From: Planococcus ruber
Lineage (GTDB): Bacteria > Bacillota > Bacilli > Bacillales_A > Planococcaceae
NCBI RefSeq assembly: GCF_022819085.1
Contig: NZ_JALHAG010000011.1
Location: 186,001-250,000 of the forward strand
Reading direction: 5' to 3'
DNA length: 64,000 bases
Positions within the stretch are counted from its first letter, which is position 1. Each line of letters starts with the position of its first letter. Under the pieces are notes generated by a model. It had not been told where the DNA came from and made no database searches. It was given only the letters and a program-made list of their open reading frames with translations. Both the position numbers and the translations under genes were made by a program. Positions 8,311 to 16,264 of the stretch are shown piece by piece.

Positions 8311-9084
8311 TTACAGCACATGCATGCCTCCATCAACGACAACCACATCGCCTGTAATGTAATCGGATGCTTTTGAGGCTAAGAATAATGCTGCACCTTT
8401 CAGATCTTCTTCTGTCCCAAAACGGTTTAACGGTGTCTGGTCAAGCAGCCGGTCTCCTCCCTGCTCAATTAAGACCTTCGACATTTTGGTCGGGAAGAAT
8501 CCTGGCGCCAACGCATTGACGTTAATATTGAATTGGCCCCACTTCGCTGCCAAATCTTTCGTGAATGTGATCACTGCGCCTTTGCTGGTGTTGTAGCCAA
8601 TTGTATCCATCAATCTTGGATCGATTCCGCCAAGTCCGGCAACAGATGCGATGTTGATGATTTTTCCGCTGCCTTGTTTGATCATCGTTTCGCCGACTTC
8701 CCGGCTCATCAAAAAGGTTCCCGTTACGTTAACGTTCATGACTTTCTCCCAAGCATCCAGCGGCATCTCAAGTACAGGCGCTCCCCAAGTAGCCCCAGAA
8801 TTGTTGACCAAAATATCAACGGAACCGAATTCTTCCAGCGTTTTTTGGACCACCTTTTGAACATCTTCCGGTTTCGTCACGTCACATGCCAATGCCAGCG
8901 ACCGAACGCCTTTCGCTTTTAACTTCTCGCTGATTTCTTCACAAGCTTCAACTTTCCGTGAACACACCACCACGTTGGCGCCCGCTTCCGCAAACCCTTC
9001 AGCGATTTGCGCCCCTAATCCTCTTCCTCCACCCGTGACGATTGCCGTTTTCCCATCCAATTTAAAAAGATCCATAACATTCAT
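8311..9084 (-). CDS. SDR-family oxidoreductase, first gene of acyl-CoA operon
   Basis: Short-chain dehydrogenase/reductase of 257 aa. The cofactor motif TGGGRGLG (17-24) and the catalytic Ser147, Tyr164 and Lys168 (YNTSK) are all present, together with the structural NNSG. It would oxidise or reduce a hydroxyl/keto group with NAD(P). It is the promoter-proximal gene of a roughly nine-gene acyl-CoA degradation operon, so a hydroxyacyl/ketoacyl substrate is likely but unproven. The ATG at 9084 follows GAGGGGG by 7 bases. A TetR-type palindrome and a cre-like element lie immediately upstream. Confidence 0.88.
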   Translation of the reverse strand: MNVMDLFKLDGKTAIVTGGGRGLGAQIAEGFAEAGANVVVCSRKVEACEEISEKLKAKGVRSLALACDVTKPEDVQKVVQKTLEEFGSVDILVNNSGATWGAPVLEMPLDAWEKVMNVNVTGTFLMSREVGETMIKQGSGKIINIASVAGLGGIDPRLMDTIGYNTSKGAVITFTKDLAAKWGQFNINVNALAPGFFPTKMSKVLIEQGGDRLLDQTPLNRFGTEEDLKGAALFLASKASDYITGDVVVVDGGMHVL

Positions 9085-9103
9085 TCCATTTCCCCCTCGT
9101 TTT

Positions 9104-9121
9104 ATACTAACTAGTTAGTAT
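9104..9121. promoter_or_regulatory. Perfect 18-bp palindrome, probable TetR operator
   Basis: The sequence ATACTAACTAGTTAGTAT is a perfect inverted repeat 20 bp upstream of the first operon gene. Its size and symmetry fit a TetR-family dimer site, and a TetR gene is second in the operon, so autoregulation is the simplest reading. Binding is inferred. Confidence 0.6.
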
Positions 9122-9141
9122 GTTCAGAATACTTAAATTTA

Positions 9142-9155
9142 TGGTAACGTTTTCA
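9142..9155. promoter_or_regulatory. cre-like element upstream of the acyl-CoA operon
   Basis: Read on the minus strand this is TGAAAACGTTACCA, which fits the CcpA cre consensus TGWNANCGNTNWCA with one mismatch. Its place 58 bp upstream of the operon start would suit carbon catabolite repression of lipid breakdown, as known in Bacillus. Functional status is inferred. Confidence 0.4.
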
Positions 9156-9274
9156 TTTCTATAAAGCAAGATGCTAAATCGGTTTGTTGCGGCTGAAAAA
9201 CGCTGCCGCTCGCCCGCTGAACAGCTAATACGATAAAATGGAAGAATAGAAGTTAAAACGAGAGGAGGTTTCCC

Positions 9275-9832
9275 ATGTTGAAGCGGCTCGTCATTACAGG
9301 TTATAAACAGCATGAGCTTGGGATATTCGATGACAAAAATCCTGGGGTCCGGTTTATTAAAAAAGCACTGGAAAACCGGTTGCGCGAATTCCTGGATGAA
9401 GGATTGGAATGGGTCATCGTCAGCGGACAGCTTGGAGTGGAAACTTGGGCTGCGGAAGTGGTGTTGGAGTTAAAGGATGAATTTCCCGAATTGAAATACG
9501 CAGTCCTTACCCCCTTTCTTGATCAGGAAAAAAGGTGGAACGAAGCAAAACAGGAAAAGTACGAGATGATTCTTGAAATGGCTGACTTTCATCGCAGTTT
9601 GACAAATCGCCCTTACGAGGCGCCTTGGCAGTTCATCGAAAAAAATAAATTCTTTCTCCGCAACTCGGATGGCATGCTGATTGTTTACGACGAAGAAATG
9701 GAGGGCTCACCGAAGTTCACCAAAAAAGAAGCCGAAAGCTACGCTGAAAAAAATGATTATCAGGTTTTCACCATCACAGCGGATGACTTGCGAGTCGTTG
9801 CTGAAGAAGAACAAATGAACGATTGGGAGTAA
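9275..9832 (+). CDS. ypsA: YpsA-like SLOG-family protein (DUF1273)
   Basis: A 185-aa protein matching the DUF1273/YpsA family of Firmicutes, which has a Rossmann-like SLOG fold predicted to bind a nucleotide-derived ligand. Family features are the N-terminal RLVITGYKQHELGIF and the central SGQLGVETWAAEVVLELK segment (near residues 50-67). In Bacillus, YpsA has been linked to cell division and stress, but the biochemical role is unresolved. The ATG at 9275 follows GAGAGGAGG. It is divergent from the acyl-CoA operon, and the next gene (BCCT transporter) starts 96 bp downstream. The symbol is by family resemblance. Confidence 0.8.
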   Translation: MLKRLVITGYKQHELGIFDDKNPGVRFIKKALENRLREFLDEGLEWVIVSGQLGVETWAAEVVLELKDEFPELKYAVLTPFLDQEKRWNEAKQEKYEMILEMADFHRSLTNRPYEAPWQFIEKNKFFLRNSDGMLIVYDEEMEGSPKFTKKEAESYAEKNDYQVFTITADDLRVVAEEEQMNDWE

Positions 9833-9928
9833 GTTTGAATACTTGAACATCCGGGTACGAGGTTGACGGAAAGAAGGAACTTCGATACCCTTAATAACTA
9901 TGCCAAACAAAAGATTAAAGGAGAACCT

Positions 9929-11419
9929 ATGAAGAAAGCTTCAAGAGTATTTTATATCACATTTGCATTAGTCATTTTGACTGTCTTATTCGGTGTATTC
10001 GCACCTGAAATTTTTGAAAAAGTGACCGGCAACATCCGGGCATTTATCGGCACCAATTTTGGTTGGTATTATCTTACGCTGATGGCCCTGCTGCTCATTC
10101 TTGTATTTGTCATTGTGGTCAGTCCATACGGAAAAATCCGGTTGGGCAAAGACAGCGACCGTCCTGAATTTTCTACCCTTTCCTGGATTTCCATGCTGTT
10201 TTCTGCCGGAATGGGCATTGGCCTTGTTTTCTACGGCGCCTCTGAACCGCTAAGCCACTTTGCCATCCAGCCAGCCACTGCAGAAGCCGGGACAGATGCC
10301 GCTTTCAAAGAAGGCTTGGAACGCACCTATTATCATTGGGGCATCCATGTCTGGGCCATGTACGGGTTAATTGCCTTATCGCTTGCATTCTTTCAATTCC
10401 GCAAAGGCGAACCTGCGTTAATTTCATCAACACTGAAGCCGATTTTCGGCAAGAAAATGGAAGGTCCGCTTGGAACCTTAGTTGATGTTCTTGCCGTTTT
10501 TGCCACTGTTTTCGGCGTGGCGACTTCCCTCGGCTTTGGCGCTGTTCAAATTAATGGCGGTTTAACGTATCTCTTCGGTGCGCCGGACGAGCCTTGGTTC
10601 CAGCTGCTGATTATTGCCATTGTCACCATCCTGTTCGTCATCTCGGCCTGGTCCGGACTGAACAAAGGAATTAAGTATCTGTCCAATACCAACATGGTGC
10701 TGGCTGTTATTCTTTTGATCCTTGTTCTTGTGCTTGGACCGACCTTGCTTATTTTGAATTTATTCACCGAGACATTCGGCCATTATCTTCAAAACCTGAT
10801 TAGCCTAAGTTTCCAGTCGGCTCCACTCGATGCGGAAAACCGCTCATGGCTGAATGATTGGACTATCTTTTATTGGGCTTGGTGGATTTCCTGGGCGCCT
10901 TTTGTCAGCATGTTCATTGCCCGTGTTTCAAAAGGGCGGACGATCCGGGAATTTCTAATTGGCGTCGTCTTGGTGCCTACACTTTTCGGTTCTTTCTGGT
11001 TTGCGGCTTTTGGATCGACAGCCATCAATACGCAGAAAAGCGGAATTGATTTGACCGGCTTCCCGACCGAACAAACACTGTTTGCCATGTTCAGTGAAAT
11101 GCCGCTGGGCTTTATCATGTCCCTCTTCGCCATTTTGCTGGTGAGCACGTTTTTCATCACTTCAGCGGATTCAGCGACTTTCGTGCTTGGCATGCAGTCG
11201 ACAAACGGCTCTTTGCTTCCGAGCAACCAGATCAAAGTGTTGTGGGGCATTGCCCAATCGCTTGTTGCGGCCATTCTGCTATCTGTCGGCGGACTGACAG
11301 CTGTACAAAACACCATCATTGCTGCAGCCCTGCCCTTCTCCGTCGTCATGATCCTCATGGTGATTGCCTTGTTCAAGGCATTGGATGCCGAAGTCAAATT
11401 AGCGAAACCAAAGAAATAG
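9929..11419 (+). CDS. BCCT-family glycine betaine/choline/carnitine transporter
   Basis: Sodium-coupled uptake system for trimethylammonium compounds (BCCT family), 496 aa with about twelve membrane segments. Diagnostic stretches are AGMGIGLVFYGASEPLSHF, which holds the glycine-rich substrate helix, and WAWWISWAPFVSMFIARVSKGRT, the conserved tryptophan-rich helix 8. It probably serves osmoprotection (compare OpuD or BetL). The ATG at 9929 is preceded by AAAGGAG; an in-frame ATG 22 codons upstream adds a hydrophilic leader and lacks a good site. Followed directly by a strong terminator. The exact substrate is not determinable. Confidence 0.9.
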   Translation: MKKASRVFYITFALVILTVLFGVFAPEIFEKVTGNIRAFIGTNFGWYYLTLMALLLILVFVIVVSPYGKIRLGKDSDRPEFSTLSWISMLFSAGMGIGLVFYGASEPLSHFAIQPATAEAGTDAAFKEGLERTYYHWGIHVWAMYGLIALSLAFFQFRKGEPALISSTLKPIFGKKMEGPLGTLVDVLAVFATVFGVATSLGFGAVQINGGLTYLFGAPDEPWFQLLIIAIVTILFVISAWSGLNKGIKYLSNTNMVLAVILLILVLVLGPTLLILNLFTETFGHYLQNLISLSFQSAPLDAENRSWLNDWTIFYWAWWISWAPFVSMFIARVSKGRTIREFLIGVVLVPTLFGSFWFAAFGSTAINTQKSGIDLTGFPTEQTLFAMFSEMPLGFIMSLFAILLVSTFFITSADSATFVLGMQSTNGSLLPSNQIKVLWGIAQSLVAAILLSVGGLTAVQNTIIAAALPFSVVMILMVIALFKALDAEVKLAKPKK

Positions 11420-11421
11420 CG

Positions 11422-11455
11422 AAAAGCGCCTTCCTTTTGCGGAAGGCGCTTTTTG
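11422..11455 (+). terminator. Rho-independent terminator after BCCT gene
   Basis: The 10-bp stem AGCGCCTTCC/GGAAGGCGCT has a 6-base loop and a run of T, starting just after the stop codon at 11419. Confidence 0.85.
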
Positions 11456-11551
11456 CATAGTCCAAGCAAGTTGCGGGTATAGATGGAAGGAAGATTTCGT
11501 TTTATTTGATGAGAGTTCAAGCTGGCCCAATTTAATGGAGGTGTTTTTCAT

Positions 11552-12931
11552 ATGGAAGAACAGACACGCACGATCGTCCAAGGTTCATTGAACGCATTGC
11601 TGGAAAGCGACCAGTTCCTGCCTGAGCTTCAAGGACAAATGAGAACGCAAGCATTCACTTCTTTGAGCGCCATTCTTTCCACACCGAATAAAATCCATAA
11701 ATCGTTCTTGCGCATTCCATTAGACAACGGAAGTGTAGTGCGAATTCCGGCGTTTCGCGTCCATCATAACGATGCACTCGGACCTTACAAAGGCGGGATC
11801 CGTTTCCACGAAAGCGTCAATGAAGAAGAAGTCATCAACCTGGCTTTTCTGATGACCTTAAAAAATGCTTTGCATAACGTTCCTTTCGGAGGCGGCAAAG
11901 GCGGGATTGTCATCAATCCACGGGAATATTCCGAAAAAGAATTAAATCTGATTTGCCGGAAATACGTCCGTTATTTTTCAGATGAAATCGGTCCGGATAA
12001 AGACATTCCTGCTCCGGATGTCGGTTCAGGCGAACGCGAAATGGACTGGATGATGGCCGAGTTCAAAAAAGTCCATTACGGCCAGGCCTATCTTGGCAGC
12101 TTCACCGGAAAAAGCGTAGCTAACGGCGGGTCGCTGGGGCGACGGGAAGCAACCGGAAAAGGGGTCTACTTCACTTTCCGCTATTTAATGAATGAGTATG
12201 TAAAAGCCAACGAGCAAATGCTTGCCAGCTCAGATAATGCGTTTGCTGCGACCGCACTCGCCCATGCGAACCGCCCACTCACCATGGCGGTCCAAGGATT
12301 CGGAAATGTTGGGTCCGTAGCAGCGCTTGAAGCCTATAAAAGCACTGAAATCAGCAACCGGATTGTGGCGGTCAGCGACCGGAATGTCACCCTTTACAAT
12401 GAAGATGGCCTGGACATACCCGCGTTGATCCACTTCACCGCAAGCAACCGCGGCGATTTGCCGGCTACACCGGCAGAACTCGACCAAGCAAATGTCGCCG
12501 CAGAAATCAGGGGACGCGAAGAACTGCTGACGCTGCCAGTCGATGTCTTGCTGCTCGCCGCTCTGGAAAACCAGATCCACAAAGACAATATGAAAGAAAT
12601 TAAAGCAAAAATTATTATCGAAGGAGCAAACGCACCGACAACTCAGGAAGCGGACGAATACTTGAGCAACAAGGGTGTCATCATCATCCCGGATATTCTC
12701 GCCAATGCCGGCGGTGTCATCGTTTCCTATTTTGAATGGCTGCAGGGCCGTGAAACGCAATTTTACACAGAAGCGGAAGTTCATCGCCTCCTGCTTGAAA
12801 AAATGAAAGAAACGATGGATGCCATTTATCCGCAATTCTTCGGCGATCCGTTTCCGCTTCGGCAAAATTGCTACATCCATTCAGTTAAAAAGCTTTCCAC
12901 TGTCCTTTATCGCCAAGGAAAACTCTATTAA
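11552..12931 (+). CDS. Glu/Leu/Phe/Val dehydrogenase (glutamate dehydrogenase)
   Basis: Amino-acid dehydrogenase of 459 aa, most likely NAD(P)-dependent glutamate dehydrogenase interconverting glutamate and 2-oxoglutarate plus ammonia. The active-site lysines Lys80 (GPYKGGIRFH), Lys104 (LKNAL) and Lys116 (GGGKGG) keep the canonical 24/12 spacing, and Asp156 lies in PAPDVGSGEREMDW. The nucleotide-binding GFGNVG is near residue 251. It is about 35 residues longer than Bacillus RocG/GudB, partly because of an insert around 212-232 just before the Rossmann domain. Start ATG is preceded by GGAGGTG. Monocistronic, between two terminators. Leucine or valine dehydrogenase is less likely given the longer subunit. 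Confidence 0.88.
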   Translation: MEEQTRTIVQGSLNALLESDQFLPELQGQMRTQAFTSLSAILSTPNKIHKSFLRIPLDNGSVVRIPAFRVHHNDALGPYKGGIRFHESVNEEEVINLAFLMTLKNALHNVPFGGGKGGIVINPREYSEKELNLICRKYVRYFSDEIGPDKDIPAPDVGSGEREMDWMMAEFKKVHYGQAYLGSFTGKSVANGGSLGRREATGKGVYFTFRYLMNEYVKANEQMLASSDNAFAATALAHANRPLTMAVQGFGNVGSVAALEAYKSTEISNRIVAVSDRNVTLYNEDGLDIPALIHFTASNRGDLPATPAELDQANVAAEIRGREELLTLPVDVLLLAALENQIHKDNMKEIKAKIIIEGANAPTTQEADEYLSNKGVIIIPDILANAGGVIVSYFEWLQGRETQFYTEAEVHRLLLEKMKETMDAIYPQFFGDPFPLRQNCYIHSVKKLSTVLYRQGKLY

Positions 12932-12979
12932 AAAATAAAGCCGCTGCAGCCGTCAATCGGCGTCAGCGGCTTTATTTTT
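12932..12979. terminator. Bidirectional terminator between gdh and catalase-like gene
   Basis: A long inverted repeat (AAAATAAAGCCGCTG paired with CAGCGGCTTTATTTTT) lies between convergent genes. A-rich and T-rich flanks allow use in both directions. It overlaps the last codons of the minus-strand gene. Confidence 0.85.
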
Positions 12980-13888
12980 CTCTGCAATCCGGCGTGCATG
13001 GGAAATGGAGTAGGCATCTTTCCGAAAGTGCAAAATCGGATCTTCGGAACAAAGAATCCCCTCAGGCATCTCTGTCGGATCGAACTTCATGCCATCTGCT
13101 TGTTCCGCTATTCCTTCAATCTTCAGGCGCCCCACTAGTATTCGCCGGCGTTCCCGCGGCCATTCGACAGTCGGATCGTCTGTCGGATCATCCGCTTCCC
13201 CGAGGACGATGGCCAACTTGAAATTAGCCGTCCCTGCCTTTACGCGTTCCTCGATCTCCTGTTCATAATAGCCTGCGGGGATTTCTGCCAGGTCTTTGGC
13301 ATCTAAAGTCTCTATCCCGGCATCTGGCATCCATTCATATTTGATCGGCGTCCGCTTGCCTTCTTGGTCCAGAAAATAAAAGGCGTGCATTGAATAGTAG
13401 ATGCCTGTCGCAAAACTAACGGGTGCATGCATCTTTTTAAGAATCTTGATCGCCGCCCGGCTCTCCGGATATCGGATCAGCAGTTCAGCCAGTTCCCGCA
13501 AAGGGGGCTTTCCGTCTTTAAATGAGTTAACCACTCCAAGCATTTCTGTGAAAGCTGCAGGAGTCCGCGCAAAAAATATCGGTGCATTGACGCCGACGAT
13601 ATTGGTCGCTTTACCATTCGGCAGCTTGAACTGGACCGCCATCCCTTTGACCGGCGACATGACATCCGTCCATTCGGGATTCGGCGAACTGTGAGAAAAG
13701 CGGACAAATGCCTCGGTCTCCCCTCTTTGAAGATGCGGCGCAATAGTCAGCCCTTCGGCATTGCCGTTCGCTGTAAATTTCGCTTTGTATATGACGCCTC
13801 GTGCATGCGCACGGCGATAAAGCGGATATTCGCCGAATACGCGTTCAATCCGGTTAACGGCCACTTCGGCCAGTTCTGATTTTTCCAT
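12953..13888 (-). CDS. Catalase-family (SrpA-type) haem peroxidase
   Basis: A 311-aa haem protein of the minimal catalase family, acting on hydrogen or organic peroxides. The distal histidine is seen in YRRAHARGV (near residue 31), the haem pocket in FVRFSHSSP and VKGMAVQFKLPNG, and the probable proximal tyrosine in FRKDAYSISHARR near the C-terminus. It is much shorter than monofunctional catalases (about 480 aa) and lacks their C-terminal domains, so peroxidase activity may dominate. The ATG at 13888 follows AAAGGGGTG. A SigB-like promoter (13911-13936) faces this gene, divergent from the GNAT gene. Confidence 0.82.
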   Translation of the reverse strand: MEKSELAEVAVNRIERVFGEYPLYRRAHARGVIYKAKFTANGNAEGLTIAPHLQRGETEAFVRFSHSSPNPEWTDVMSPVKGMAVQFKLPNGKATNIVGVNAPIFFARTPAAFTEMLGVVNSFKDGKPPLRELAELLIRYPESRAAIKILKKMHAPVSFATGIYYSMHAFYFLDQEGKRTPIKYEWMPDAGIETLDAKDLAEIPAGYYEQEIEERVKAGTANFKLAIVLGEADDPTDDPTVEWPRERRRILVGRLKIEGIAEQADGMKFDPTEMPEGILCSEDPILHFRKDAYSISHARRIAEKNKAADAD

Positions 13889-13910
13889 GTACTCACCCCT
13901 TTTCACCGCT

Positions 13911-13936
13911 ATACCCGAATATGCTTAATTTTAAAA
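13911..13936 (-). promoter_or_regulatory. SigB-like promoter for the catalase-family gene
   Basis: On the minus strand, TTTTAA and GGGTAT are separated by 14 bases. This is one mismatch from the general-stress consensus GTTTAA-N12-14-GGGWAT, about 23 bases upstream of the ATG. Promoter use is inferred. Confidence 0.45.
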
Positions 13937-13947
13937 ATAACGGGAAT
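13923..13947 (+). promoter_or_regulatory. SigB-like promoter for the GNAT gene
   Basis: GCTTAA and GGGAAT are separated by 13 bases, one mismatch from the SigB consensus, about 37 bases upstream of the ATG at 13984. Its -35 region overlaps that of the divergent catalase promoter. Confidence 0.45.
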
Positions 13948-13983
13948 ACAAAAAGATCAGAGAATCTAAGGAGGGATTTGTAC

Positions 13984-14253
13984 ATGGATTTCAAACATGA
14001 AAACAACCGCTTTACTGTCATGAAAGATGCAGAGGAATTAGGATACATCTCCTATATTCCAGATGGCGATGTGTTGACGGTTGACCATACTGAAGTGTCG
14101 CCAAAACTTGAAGGGCAAGGAGTCGGCAAACAGCTTGTTGAACAGGTGGTGCAGTATGCGCGGCAAGAAGGAAAGAAAATCGACCCCCAATGCCCATTTG
14201 CTCATGGCGTTATCGAAAAAACGCCTGATTTCCAGGATGTCGTGGCAAAATAA
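13984..14253 (+). CDS. Small GNAT-type N-acetyltransferase (YidJ/YjdJ class)
   Basis: An 89-aa single-domain protein of the short GNAT class. Family signs are HTEVSPKLEGQGVGKQLVEQVVQYAR (about residues 34-59), with the Q-x-x-G acetyl-CoA loop, and a terminal P-x-C-P-F region. It is about half the size of ordinary GNAT enzymes, typical of this subfamily whose acceptor is unknown. The ATG at 13984 is chosen because AAGGAGGG lies 8 bases upstream; the upstream in-frame ATG at 13921 falls inside the promoter region. A SigB-like promoter suggests a general-stress role. Followed by a terminator. Confidence 0.8.
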   Translation: MDFKHENNRFTVMKDAEELGYISYIPDGDVLTVDHTEVSPKLEGQGVGKQLVEQVVQYARQEGKKIDPQCPFAHGVIEKTPDFQDVVAK

Positions 14254-14257
14254 TCCG

Positions 14258-14288
14258 AAACATCCGCGCAGGCGGATGTTTTTGTTTT
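14258..14288 (+). terminator. Terminator after GNAT gene
   Basis: Stem AACATCCGC/GCGGATGTT with a short loop and a TTTGTTTT tail. Confidence 0.75.
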
Positions 14289-14342
14289 GTCCGAAAGAAC
14301 CCGGGAACAGTAAAAGAAAAGCGTTTAAAAGGAGATGGCATC

Positions 14343-15608
14343 ATGGACACCTCTCTCGAACAAGCAGTAGTAAGATTTGCCGAGCCTTTCCACTCAGCCA
14401 AGGATTTGTCGACGATTGTTGAAGCGGTTGGAGACGCTAAAATCGTTATGCTCGGTGAAGCAAGCCACGGCACTTCCGACTTCTACACTGTGCGCGCCGA
14501 GCTTTCGAAGAAGTTGATCCAAGAAAAAGGGTTTACCTTGGTTGCAGTTGAAGGTGATTGGCCTTCTGCCCAACAGGTCAACCGCTTCATCAAAGGGTTT
14601 GACGAAAATGGAAAAAGTGCGCATGAAATCGTCAAATCGTTTACCCGATGGCCGACCTGGATGTGGGCCAATGAAGAGATGGCCGACTTTATTGGCTGGC
14701 TGAAGGAATACAATAACCAAAATGGCCGGAAAACAGGATTTTACGGCATCGACATTTACAGCCTGTGGGAGTCGATGGAAGAAGTCATCCATTATTTGAC
14801 CCATACCAATCCTTCCGGCGGCGACTTGGAGTTAGCCAAAAAAGCCTTTTCCTGTTTTGAGCCCTTTAATCGGGAGCCCGAAAATTATGCGATTTCTTAT
14901 GCAAGCTTTTCGACTGTCTGTATCGAGGAAGTCTCGAAGCTCCTTTCTTCCATCCGCTCGAATGAAGAACTTTATAAAGATGATTGGGAAAATGATTTAA
15001 ATTTGAAGATCAACGCTTTGGTCGCCAAAAATGCGGAAGATTATTACCGGGCCATGGTCCAAAGCGGAGAAGTTTCTTGGAATATCCGCGACGAACATAT
15101 GGTAGAGGCCATCAATGAAATCCAGGACTATCACGGCCGTGACGCTAAAATCATTATCTGGGAACACAATACCCATATCGGAGATGCCCGTGCGACGGAT
15201 ATGAAAAACGATGGCATGATCAATGTAGGACAAGTGCTTCGCGAACAGAACCGGCCGGAAGATGTCTTCGCCCTTGGCTTTGGAACGTATGAAGGAACTG
15301 TTGTAGCTTCAGAAGCCTGGGGGACCCCTCACCGCATCATGGAGGTCCCGCCGGCCCGGCTCCATTCATGGGAAGAGATTTTTCACCGAACCGGACCCGG
15401 CAGCAAGTACGTCGTTTTTAATGAACAGAACCGGAAAGCCTTTGACCAATGGGCCGGACATCGTGCGATTGGCGTCGTTTACCATCCAGAATTTGAATCG
15501 CGCGGAAATTATGTTCCCACCCGGCTGTCGAAACGCTATGATGCTTTTATTTATTTGGAAAAAACGAAAGCCCTCACCCCTATACAAGTTGAAAATACCG
15601 TTCAGTAG
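14343..15608 (+). CDS. Erythromycin esterase-family protein
   Basis: A 421-aa member of the Ere superfamily, hydrolases that open macrolide lactones in resistance variants. Conserved catalytic features are LGEASHGTSDFY (Glu39 and His42) and a later HNTHIGDARATDM (near residue 278), matching the metal-independent Glu/His centre. Most chromosomal homologues in Gram-positives have no proven macrolide activity, so an antibiotic resistance call is not justified by sequence. The start ATG follows AAAAGGAG. It is monocistronic, with a terminator directly after the stop. Confidence 0.85.
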   Translation: MDTSLEQAVVRFAEPFHSAKDLSTIVEAVGDAKIVMLGEASHGTSDFYTVRAELSKKLIQEKGFTLVAVEGDWPSAQQVNRFIKGFDENGKSAHEIVKSFTRWPTWMWANEEMADFIGWLKEYNNQNGRKTGFYGIDIYSLWESMEEVIHYLTHTNPSGGDLELAKKAFSCFEPFNREPENYAISYASFSTVCIEEVSKLLSSIRSNEELYKDDWENDLNLKINALVAKNAEDYYRAMVQSGEVSWNIRDEHMVEAINEIQDYHGRDAKIIIWEHNTHIGDARATDMKNDGMINVGQVLREQNRPEDVFALGFGTYEGTVVASEAWGTPHRIMEVPPARLHSWEEIFHRTGPGSKYVVFNEQNRKAFDQWAGHRAIGVVYHPEFESRGNYVPTRLSKRYDAFIYLEKTKALTPIQVENTVQ

Positions 15609-15638
15609 AAAAGGCAGACTCCCCGTCTGTCTTTTTTT
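15609..15638 (+). terminator. Terminator after erythromycin esterase-like gene
   Basis: A 9-bp stem (AAGGCAGAC with GTCTGTCTT, one G-T pair) followed by seven T residues. Confidence 0.8.
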
Positions 15639-15733
15639 GATGAAAATTTGCATAAAAAGAAAACTTTTCCCCCTTTTCGAAGGTAATACATATAAGAGTA
15701 TTTAGAACGGATGGAAAGGAGTGGTTTCGAGCG

Positions 15734-16264
15734 ATGAATCACAAGAAATCGTTGGACAAACACAGCTTTCAGGAACTTTATAAAGAACATGCGAATTTCG
15801 CCATCCGCAGCGCCATGGTGATTACGCGAAATCCCGAGTTAGCCAAAGATGCTGTCCAAGAAACATTTATACGCGTTTACCGCAATTTTTCTTCATACGA
15901 CGCCAATTTGCCTTTTGAACCCTGGCTTTACCGGATATTAGTGAACGAATGCAACCGGCTGCTAAAGAAAGAAGGGAATATGAGATCCTACCCGCAGCCG
16001 AATTTAGAAAATGATGAACGGCTTTCCACATCTTCTGACGGAAATGCTGCAGATTTGATTGAAGCCATTCAAAATTTGGAGGATTTATACCGCATTCCGT
16101 TAATTTTGAAATATATTAAAGGCTTCAGTGAAAAAGAGATTTCGGACATTCTGGAGTTAAACCAAAACACCGTCAAATCCCGCCTTTACAAAGGACGGCA
16201 AAACTTGCGGCAGCTTTTGGAAATGACCGAACAGGAGGCGTACCTGAATGAAAAACATAGATGA
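15734..16264 (+). CDS. ECF-type RNA polymerase sigma factor
   Basis: Sigma-70 family factor of the ECF group (176 aa). Region 2 is seen in ELAKDAVQETFIRVYRNF (about residues 35-52) with the following PFEPWLYRILVNECNRLLK. Region 4 has a helix-turn-helix in GFSEKEISDILELNQNTVKSRLYKGR (about 132-157). There is no region 1 or 3. It directs RNA polymerase to a small stress regulon, probably including its own promoter. The next gene overlaps by 17 bp and encodes a membrane protein with anti-sigma layout, so the two form a translationally coupled sensor pair. Confidence 0.9.
   Translation: MNHKKSLDKHSFQELYKEHANFAIRSAMVITRNPELAKDAVQETFIRVYRNFSSYDANLPFEPWLYRILVNECNRLLKKEGNMRSYPQPNLENDERLSTSSDGNAADLIEAIQNLEDLYRIPLILKYIKGFSEKEISDILELNQNTVKSRLYKGRQNLRQLLEMTEQEAYLNEKHR

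Noticed and set aside
10870-11520. 216-aa minus-strand open frame opposite the BCCT gene
   Set aside because: Shadow of a strongly conserved transporter; it would also read through the terminator at 11422-11455.
12230-12880. 216-aa minus-strand open frame opposite glutamate dehydrogenase
   Set aside because: Antisense to a conserved enzyme, with no family similarity and no start signal.
14284-14308. SigB-like pair GTTTTG-N13-GGGAAC before the erythromycin esterase-like gene
   Set aside because: Three mismatches to consensus, and the -35 overlaps the terminator tail of the preceding gene.
14343-15608. Macrolide resistance gene
   Set aside because: Family membership alone does not show macrolide hydrolysis; chromosomal homologues are common and mostly uncharacterised.
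15655-15700. Possible ECF autoregulatory promoter (GAAAAC with a downstream GGTAA)
   Set aside because: The -10 element does not match known ECF consensus sequences well enough to call.
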